Assembly: GCA_036940085.1 (NCBI GenBank)
Contig: JALLBK010000635.1
Span: 1 to 15,894 of the forward strand
Direction of reading: 5' to 3'
Length of the DNA stretch: 15,894 nt
Origin: Discostella pseudostelligera
Taxonomy: Eukaryota; Bacillariophyta; Thalassiosirophyceae; Thalassiosirales; Thalassiosiraceae
Shown here: positions 9,201-15,894 of the stretch, piece by piece
Layout: the number at the start of each line of letters is the position of its first letter
Numbering within the stretch: position 1 is the first letter of the stretch
The notes under the pieces: model-generated
Databases searched by the model: none
Seen by the model: only the letters and a program-made list of their open reading frames with translations
What the model was told of the DNA's origin: nothing
Program-made: the position numbers and the translations under genes

Positions 9201-12148
9201 GTCTATCCTCTGAAAGCGCCATCAATGGATCTGATTTTAGTAATCAACTTCATTGTATGGGGGCCAGTCCTAGTCCGTTACCCCACCGTCATTTCCCTGG
9301 CAAACGAATTCGTGAGCATGCGAGTCGAGCACTGCATCCACCGCGTGGGCCAAGCCTACAGAAGCTACGGTCTAGCTTTGAGAGACAGAATCACCCACAG
9401 CCAGCTTGTTCGAAGCTGTTCGACTCCCCTCATCCACGAAATAGTTGTCTGACGCATGAGGCTTCGTCATCCTGTCTGGAGAATGTTTTGGAAACGTAAG
9501 TTCATTTATTTATTTCGCTATTTTGTATTTGGCGACGAAGTATTTCACTAACTCCTTCACGTCGTTTCAATGCTTCACTTCCGCAATGCATAGCCCTATG
9601 CCGAAACAAGTTGAGCATTGGGGTTCTAGACCAATCTCTGGTAAAGATTGGGGAGAGTCAATGTGTTGTTGCGATGGCACAATTGATGCGTGCAGTCGAA
9701 TCTTTGCGAAATCTTGGAACACCTCAGGTACGTGTCGGCATCAGTTGCATTCATTCCTCATTGTATGGATATTCTAACTAACGCACTCTTCATTTAGAAT
9801 TTTGTGACAATGAAGAATTGAGCTCCGAGTACCACATCACGTTGGACGACGCAGAACAATCATTTATTGCGATGTATGATACGGATTTGAATATTGAGCA
9901 TGATGAATATGACTGCGAGATTGCGTGCATCAACAGCGAGAGTTTACACGACAAGTGCTCCACCAAACCAATGTCAAAGCGGATTGCGTTTGCTCGATGC
10001 GACAGTGTTGGGGCATCTGCATTTGATCTTCTTCATCTTGACGATGACAAGCAAATCGATAACGGGAAACCACGTGGGCAAAACAGACGACGAAACATGA
10101 AGCTGCGAAAATATGCGAGGATGTCATTGTTCATCGCGGCCGCACCAGACTTTCAACCTCCGAACTTAAAACGATGTTATCGACTATCCGAAACTCCAAC
10201 GAAGAAATGGTCGCCGTCGAGAGCAACTCCTTTCAGCTGCATCACCGAGAGTGCTGTATTTTCTCACGTGTTATCCTTCTTGAATGAAGGAGATCTCGTT
10301 CATTCAGTATCACTTGTTTCTACCAGATTTGCGGATGTTGCAGCAGAAGCATTGGGAAACTTAATGCTCGTGAGTGTGGGATGCGATCCATCAAAGAGGC
10401 GGACTAAAAGACTTTCGAACGAATCTGAATACTCGGATTTGTCCGATCACGACGTGCCACTTGGACAATCTTCACTCGCAACATCAATGGAAAAAGGCTG
10501 GCAATGTCTCATGCATCAATTCCCGTGGGCCCAGTTTCTCTCAGATGGTGCGTTCAAGAGGGTGTATAAAGTTTGGAATAACTACTGTGGAGCATACGAG
10601 GCAATGTCAGTGATGTAAGTAAATGCTATTCCTGCATCATATTCTTGCATGGCTGATGCTCATACATTTGAAACCATATTCAGGGACGTTGATGCAATCG
10701 ATGATATGGGAAACCTGAATTTGGTGGGCACGGAGCTCGCAGTATCTGTAATTTTGTCATCGTTGACGAAGCGAAACATCTGCCCGAATTTCGTTGTCAC
10801 TCGTGGAGTATTCACTTGCCGTCATGAGCCCCCTGCTGCACTCTGGGGTTACAAAGACGACTGTGCTCCAGGTGGTCTGAGCTATGATGAATATGCCCAC
10901 CCTCTTAACGGTCATATGCCGCCACCTGGAAAATGTGGAAAGTAAGTAGTGAACGGCACATCCTTACCACTCACCGCTCATTGCCGATACCTCACGTTTC
11001 GCATTTCTCTTAGTTACCAATACATAAGGATGGAACTGTGCGACAATGGTGATGTGGAAGAATTCATTAGGAATCATCCTGACAAAATGCTTACGCCGTG
11101 GGATTGTCGAAATATGTTGTTCCAGATGGCATTCGCCCTACACGTTGCTGCTGACCGATTCGGTCTCAAGCACTATGATGTCAAACTCCTCAACTTTTTG
11201 CTGCAGACGGCAACTGATCCTACCATTGCCATCGGAGATCATCCGCATGTCGTCCTTCGGTATGGCGTGGGGTCACACATTTTCCGACTCCGGATGCACC
11301 CATCGGCAGCCAACATTGCCAAACTGGCCGACTATGGCACGGCGGTTATGAGATCAGACACTGACGGTCAACCGGTCAGCCTTGGTCAGTTCACCACACT
11401 AGAAAATACACCACCCGACTTTCTCATCCTTGGGAATGCAGCCGAACAAGGATATGGACACGATTCGTTCGGGCTTGGACTTAGCATGCTTCATCTTTTC
11501 ACCGGACATTGTCCATATGAAGAGATTCTCGATGAAATCGTCTGCCCTGAAAATCTAAAAGAGAAGCTGCGTTCCATTTGGAAGCAAAAGTCACATAACG
11601 TCATCCATAGTGTGATGATGGACAATAATGGAATTGAGGACCCAACTCTCTACGACACTCTCTACCGCTTCCTGGTTCTGTTCGGTATTCCAGAGAATCA
11701 GTTCGACGTCAAAAAGAATGGAAAGGTGTGGCAAGCGATCAAGTCCACACTGAGCCCTCCTACTACCGGGCGACGAAGAATTAAGAAGGGTACGGACACT
11801 GATGTTTACAGTAGAGACAGGAAGAAGTATTCTCTCTCCGAGGGTACTGATCAGCGAATTGCAGATGCTCGTCGTCGGCTCTTGGTAAGCACATTCGGTG
11901 TATTGCATTCTAAATCTTTGTACATCGATGCCATGCTTATGAACATGTCGATTCGATTTTTCTCCTTGCAGGAACTGGACGGTGCGATGGAACTTTTGCT
12001 CTCATTGGTTTCCTTTGATCCCAAGACTAGAGCCACGCCATTGAATGTAATCAATTCGAGACTGATGGCCGAACTGATCGAAGATGAGAACGTTATCTAT
12101 TGTGAAGATGACATTGTGAAATCGTACACAGCTTACTTGACGAAATGA
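6281..12148 (+). CDS. Long F-box-like/divergent protein kinase, seven exons (joined model)
   Basis: Model: exons 6281-8823, 8920-9495, 9594-9727, 9798-10614, 10684-10941, 11014-11884 and 11972-12148; all introns are GT-AG (69-98 bp) with matching phases, giving 1791 residues. Residues 1-700 are low complexity (Ser, Gln, Asn, Asp runs) with about a dozen Ser/Thr-Pro sites and basic patches such as SRKRRS, suggesting a phosphorylated nuclear protein. Residues about 716-820 form a compact, W/F-containing domain I do not recognise. Residues about 1237-1270 (FSHVLSFLNEGDLVHSVSLV) look like an F-box. The kinase domain starts at SDGAFKRVYKVW (about 1333-1344), with catalytic loop HYDVKLLN (1496-1503), DYG (1549-1551), an activation/P+1 segment including GQFTTLENTPPDFL, helix F DSFGLGLSMLHL, and a C-lobe ending FDPKTRAT. 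The beta-3 lysine position reads Ser (AMSVMD). The last intron (87 bp) has no stop, so retention would keep the frame. Joining exon 1 to the kinase exons is the least certain part; exons 2-3 have a competing frame. Confidence 0.6.
10253..12104 (+). other. F-box-like plus kinase segment of the long gene
   Basis: This is the part of the long gene that can be assigned with confidence even if the upstream join is wrong. The F-box-like helix pair is encoded at about 10253-10355. A 65-residue linker follows, then the glycine-rich loop at about 10541-10575. The hinge (YQYIRMELCDNGDVEEF) starts exon 6 at 11014, the HYD catalytic loop is at 11171-11194, DYG at 11330-11338, and subdomain XI is in exon 7. 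Catalytic Asp1498, Lys1500, Asn1503 and metal-binding Asp1549 are all present, so the C-lobe looks active. If the kinase were a separate gene, its first in-frame Met in exon 4 would be at 9872. Confidence 0.82.
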
Positions 12149-12640
12149 TGAAGGGAAGGTCATAGTACAATTCTTCTGCTAATGTAAGTAATAGTTGCGA
12201 ACCTCAGCGAACTACCGAATGGAAGTGGTAGTTCATCGCCTCACCCCCAAATAATAATAATAATAACACCATATTATGAATCAGAATACTCTCCCATTCA
12301 ATAGAGCTCAGAGAAAATGCATTATTTGATCTCGCGTCTATCAGTATCGTAGTAGGCCGAGGACAGTTCAATATATCTACTCAATGCAATGCCGCGACAC
12401 TATCGTACTCGAGCAATGGTTCCAACGGTACTACTGCCTCTCCCGCTATGTCCGCCAAATCCTCTTCCCGCCATTTTCGCCAGTATCTTCTTCGCCAAAT
12501 CGTCTTCGCCAAATCGTCTTCCCGCCATTTCCCATTTCCGCTGACACTTCTCACTTTCCCCCGCCGCCGCCGCCGTCCGCCGCCGCCACTACTCTACCTA
12601 CGCTGCTGCTGCACGCCACTAGCACTGCCCATCGATCACG
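12149..12640. promoter_or_regulatory. Intergenic region: 3' flank of kinase gene and promoter of VTE6-like gene
   Basis: No gene is supported. From left to right there is a perfect 8-bp hairpin (12209-12216 with 12227-12234, 10-nt loop) in the likely 3' UTR of the kinase gene, a short AAT repeat (12251-12266), then a pyrimidine-rich promoter with TTCCCGCCATTT at 12465-12476 and 12519-12530, and two tandem TCTTCGCCAAATCG units between them (about 12488-12517). A GCC/CCG-rich stretch at about 12557-12588 precedes the start codon. Confidence 0.5.
12451..12533. promoter_or_regulatory. Clustered E2F-like elements upstream of VTE6-like gene
   Basis: TTCCCGCCATTT occurs twice (12465-12476 and 12519-12530), with CGCCAAAT three times in the same stretch, two of them in tandem TCTTCGCCAAATCG units. 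Both fit E2F/DP-like sites on the opposite strand (TGGCGGGAA; TTTGGCGAA). The cluster lies 110-190 bp before the ATG at 12641. Confidence 0.45.
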
Positions 12641-13741
12641 ATGAGACGCATTCATACTACTACCGAATTCATCCGATGCATCGCTGTCGCCTCCGCTGCC
12701 GTCTCGTCGACGACAGCATTCACAATTCCAAATCATCCATTGTCATTGCAGCGAACGCCGCGCTCAATCTCAATCACCACCTTCCCGACATCATCATTTC
12801 CATTCATTATGACGAACACTAGAAGTTTGCCGCCAACACACCACCATCATCTACAGCTCAGCCCAATACCTTCATTTCATCATGAATCCATTTCTGCCTT
12901 TCTCTCTTCGCCACTCCTCTCTACCGACATTGCCTCGTACTTCTTCAACTTATTCCAACCTACCGGCAACGTCCCCCTTCTATCCTCCCTCCTTCTCAAC
13001 GCCCTCCTCTTCTTTTCACTCCGTCCTAAACTACTGACCATGCTAACCCCTGAAGGCTTCTTCCATTCACTAGCACTCGGTACCATGCTATGGACCACAT
13101 TAGGCTATCGGGGATGGAGTGTCTGTGTCCTCTACTTACTTTTAGGTCAACTAGTGACGAAAGTGGGATTTGATACCAAGAGTAAATTAGGTATTGCCGA
13201 GGGACGAGGAGGACGACGAGGACCAGAGAATGTATGGGGGAGTGCACTTACCGGAACTATATGTGCTGCTGCTGCTGCTCATGCTGTGGCATCGGGTAGC
13301 AGTGCATTATTTTTAGGAGTGTCGAGTAATGTATGGATCTTGGGATATGTCGCATCCTTGGCTACCAAGTTGGCAGACACGTTTGCTTCCGAAATTGGGA
13401 AAGCGTATGGAAAGACTACTTTTCTTATTACTACTTTCCAATTGGTGCCACGAGGAACGGAAGGAGCTATATCGCTCGAGGGGACATTGGCATCGATGGT
13501 GGGAGGATTGTTATTATCCCTCTATGCCTATTTGGTAGTGGGGTTGATAACGACAGTACAAGGTGTGGGAGTGGCGACAGTTGCAGCATTTATGGCCACC
13601 ATGGTCGAAAGTTGGATTGGTGCGACATTGCAAGGAAAGAAAGAAATTAGTTGGATGACGAATGAAGTTGTGAATTTTATTAATACACTGATTGGTGCGA
13701 GTATTGCAATGGTGTTGGGTGTGTTGGTCCTTGGCATGTGA
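12641..13741 (+). CDS. VTE6: Plastid DUF92/TMEM19 family protein, VTE6-like phytyl-phosphate kinase
   Basis: Plant VTE6 and the cyanobacterial homologue phosphorylate phytyl phosphate to phytyl diphosphate, feeding phytol from chlorophyll breakdown into tocopherol and phylloquinone synthesis at the plastid envelope. This 366-residue single-exon protein starts with a signal-peptide-like stretch (FIRCIAVASAAVSS, 10-23) followed by TTAFTIP (24-30), the diatom plastid cleavage motif with Phe27. Family features in the mature part are several hydrophobic helices, GYRGWSVCVLYLLLGQLVTK, the RGGRRGPENVWGSA segment, TKLADTFASEIGKAYG, and PRGTEGAISLEGTLASMVGG, all typical of the DUF92 family. The C-terminus ends in a final membrane helix (about 347-366). 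E2F-like elements lie upstream. Exact substrate preference (phytyl-P or another prenyl-P) cannot be read from sequence; some DUF92 proteins of animals have other or unknown roles. Confidence 0.85.
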   Translation: MRRIHTTTEFIRCIAVASAAVSSTTAFTIPNHPLSLQRTPRSISITTFPTSSFPFIMTNTRSLPPTHHHHLQLSPIPSFHHESISAFLSSPLLSTDIASYFFNLFQPTGNVPLLSSLLLNALLFFSLRPKLLTMLTPEGFFHSLALGTMLWTTLGYRGWSVCVLYLLLGQLVTKVGFDTKSKLGIAEGRGGRRGPENVWGSALTGTICAAAAAHAVASGSSALFLGVSSNVWILGYVASLATKLADTFASEIGKAYGKTTFLITTFQLVPRGTEGAISLEGTLASMVGGLLLSLYAYLVVGLITTVQGVGVATVAAFMATMVESWIGATLQGKKEISWMTNEVVNFINTLIGASIAMVLGVLVLGM

Positions 13742-13920
13742 TGTATTTCGCTTTGACTGGTGACATTGCTGGTATGCATGCGGTTTTTACTAAGATTCTT
13801 GGTATTGAATTCAGTTATTGTTCATAAAGAAGTAAATGCCAATGTTGGTATTTTATTGATTCAATATAGTATGGTAGGTCGATTTGAGAGAACGGACAAT
13901 GACTCGGTCAACGACTTCTG

Positions 13921-15760
13921 CTACCGATAAGCGGCAGAGAGAAACTCATATGCATCGCAATACACACGCGTATGTGCCTCAATGATGGACGACGATGATC
14001 CTTCCTTGCCGTTGCCGTTATTGGGGTACCCACCACCCATGGTGATCACTAAAGGGCACTTCATTCGATGGGCAAATTCATATACCATGGAATTCCGCTG
14101 AGAGATTCCAGATGTCGTTATGCAAAGTCGACCAAGTCGATCATCGTTGTGAATGTCTACTCCAGCTTGAAAGAATATCAAGTCAAAGCTCTTTCCCCGT
14201 GTCTCAGAAGTTGGTATGATTGTCGTGTCAAAATCATGTTGTTCAATCCGTCTCAGCCAGTATCGTAATGTGGATAAATAGGTTTCATCATTACAACCAA
14301 CTGGTAGCTCCACATCCAAATCCGATGTTTCCTTTTTGGAGAAGTAGTTGCCACTGCAATGCATGGAAAATGTCTGTACTCGATCGTCGTTTTGGAATAG
14401 TGCTGCATTGCCATTACCTAAATATTGTCATACGTGCATTATTCATCAGGAGTTTGTTCAGTAAATTGTATCTCATGGTAACATCAAATCTTTTCATACC
14501 TTGGTGGACATCGAGGTCAATTATTAGGATACGACGAATGGACGGCGACGAACTATTATTTGCTGTGGAGGATTGAGAGTATCTCTCTAGAAGAACATTC
14601 GCAGCAACCGCAATGTCTGAACCGATGAGACAAGTCGATGAGATAATATCTGAGAGTATTGCGCATCAGCGTGAGAGTCACAATCCACAATCAAGTCAAA
14701 CACTTAACCTGAGAATATACAAAACCCCTCTCCATAATCCTTGAATGCATGATGGGTACCCCCTGCTACATGCGCTGTGAGTCGAATTGAGCATTGAGCA
14801 TGCACACGTTAGAATTGCGGGTTTCGTTAGTTCATGATAGTGTGCACCGTGATATCAATTTACCTGCCCAGCATAAATGTTTATTGCTTTCATTAAGGAA
14901 CATCGGCATCCTATCGGTGATTGCATCATCATCATCATCATCATCCAGCAAACGCTCATGTCNCATCATCATCATCATCATCATCCAGCAAACGCTCATG
15001 TCGTCTCGCATATTCTTCCCATGCAGCACAGGCGGCAGCTACAGTTCCACCCACGGAACTTAACGTCCTATTCACATGTTGATGGCTGCAACAAAATGAT
15101 GGGATTTAAAATTCATTGTCGGACTTCAGAGATATTGATATCACAAATAAGATCAAGGTAATTTTCATATAGTATAGTACCTCCATGGAAATCCAATATT
15201 GCGATTTTCACTCTCAGTCATCTCGCCATTTAGATACCGATGAACGTATTGAGCATCATGAGTTGTGAGCAATTCTTCCCTAGTTGCCAAGGGTGAAACG
15301 CGGAAATCTTGGGTGCATTCAAATAATACATTGAGTGCGAAGATTACCCATCGTTGTTCAATGAGAATGAGTTCGTTGTGAGCTTACCGCAGTACACTCT
15401 ACTTCTAGCATCCTCCTCATCAGACAATCCATCACCACCCCCCACTTTGGCTTGAACCAATTTACGCACTTTTCTATACTTCCACATGGGAAATCGGTGA
15501 CCTGGTGGCAAGTCAACTTCATACACATCATTGTAATATATTGCGAAGTATGGTGCACCATCATCTACTCGATGCAGGCTGCCGTCACTAGTACTGCTCG
15601 TAGAATGGAATCGTTGACTTCTTCGGATGACTAGGTTTGATGACAAGGCATGACGGGTTGTCATTGCGGTTGAAGAGGTAAACGACAGTGCATCGATGTA
15701 TGGAAGACGAGGCTTGCAACAACGGAGGAGAATCAGCATTGTGCTCCAAAGGTGCATCAT
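13921..15760 (-). CDS. Histone deacetylase family protein with organelle-like presequence, six exons
   Basis: Zinc-dependent deacetylase of the HDAC/AcuC fold, probably class IV-like. Exons from the 5' end: 15760-15388, 15307-15181, 15085-14864, 14774-14709, 14616-14500 and 14417-13921; introns are GT-AG (80-95 bp). After collapsing the artefact at 14963-15002 the frame is continuous, 453 residues. An in-frame TGA directly precedes the ATG, supporting the start. Active-site parts are AGGTHHAF (His235, His236), GFCIFSDIAVAA, DLDVHQGNG (zinc ligands Asp285 and His287), FSMHCSGNYF, QAGVDIHNDDRLG (Asp376) and MGGGY (catalytic Tyr419). All key residues are present, so it should be active. The HDAC fold starts near residue 72 (APYFAIYYNDVYEVD, then GHRFPMWKYRKV). 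The first 60 residues are S/T/R-rich with few acids, like a mitochondrial or plastid presequence. A (GAT)7 poly-Asp run lies in exon 3. Convergent with the VTE6-like gene, 179 bp apart. Confidence 0.87.
14924..15002. repeat. 39-bp perfect direct repeat around a single N (assembly junction in HDAC exon 3)
   Basis: Bases 14924-14962 and 14964-15002 are identical and separated by the N at 14963. Each copy contains the CAT/ATG microsatellite plus 18 unique bases. Deleting one copy with the N (40 bases) restores the HDAC frame through HERLL-Asp7-AITDRMP. The true repeat count at this locus may differ from the seven GAT units shown. Confidence 0.9.
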
Positions 15761-15894
15761 TCATCAAGTCTGACCTCTCTCCTGTCAATTGGCAGCGCAT
15801 CGCCCATGCCGCATCATCATCATCATCATGATCAAATGTTATTCGTGAAGGTTGAGATGGGAGGTGCCGACGATGCGAGTTGCAATTGAGGGGA
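15761..15894. promoter_or_regulatory. 5' flank of the HDAC gene
   Basis: No gene is supported. It contains an ATC microsatellite at about 15812-15829 and is presumably 5' UTR and promoter of the minus-strand HDAC gene. No clear core promoter motif is seen. Confidence 0.35.

Noticed and set aside
9541..9727. Acceptor at 9540, giving a 45-bp intron and a helical exon-3 peptide
   Set aside because: The intron would be unusually short, its acceptor lacks a pyrimidine tract, a CTAAC branch-like site would fall inside the exon, and the next splice would hit a stop at 9819.
1690..15830. Regular short repeats as a CRISPR or transposon signal
   Set aside because: They are simple trinucleotide microsatellites without unique spacers, terminal inverted repeats, reverse transcriptase or transposase coding. 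The two longer repeats are assembly duplicates around an N.

Overview
This is a eukaryotic nuclear window with short GT-AG introns (about 69-109 bp), abundant trinucleotide microsatellites (CAA/GTT, CTC, ATC/GAT, AGC) and low-complexity Q/S/D/E protein segments. Two predicted proteins, the MATE transporter and the VTE6-like protein, begin with a hydrophobic signal-peptide-like stretch followed by an ATAF or TTAF motif. That is the hallmark of bipartite plastid presequences in algae with secondary red plastids, so the source is most probably a diatom or a close photosynthetic stramenopile. I infer a centric diatom only from general style; no marker gene fixes the species.

Layout: (1) 1-1408, minus, 5' part of a gene for a signal-peptide-bearing acidic repeat protein, running off the left edge. 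Its frame is broken by a one-N assembly junction with duplicated flanks. (2) 1409-2000, divergent promoter region with two G-boxes. (3) 2001-4138, plus, five-exon plastid-targeted MATE transporter. (4) 4162-5721, minus, ATP-dependent NAD(P)HX dehydratase (NAXD), tail to tail with the MATE gene, stop codons 23 bp apart. (5) 5722-6280, divergent intergenic region with a long CAA/GTT tract and two TTCCCGCCATTTTC elements. (6) 6281-12148, plus, a long seven-exon gene. It appears to encode a disordered, proline-directed-phosphosite-rich N-terminus, an unrecognised globular domain, an F-box-like segment and a divergent protein kinase domain that lacks the usual beta-3 lysine. (7) 12149-12640, intergenic, again with TTCCCGCCATTT elements plus TTCGCCAAA repeats. 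(8) 12641-13741, plus, single-exon plastid DUF92/TMEM19 protein of the VTE6 (phytyl-phosphate kinase) family. (9) 13921-15760, minus, six-exon histone deacetylase family protein with a complete active site and an organelle-like presequence. It contains a second one-N junction with duplicated flanks.

The genes do not form a pathway cluster. VTE6 (phytol salvage to tocopherol) and the MATE carrier are probably plastid proteins, and NAXD repairs damaged NAD(P)H in organelles or cytosol. The most interesting object is the F-box/kinase gene. Its kinase domain seems to place its lysine in the glycine-rich loop, as WNK kinases do, and its promoter carries E2F-like sites that also occur upstream of the VTE6-like gene. 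Splice models were built by hand from GT/AG sites, phase and family resemblance; no transcripts or database searches were available.
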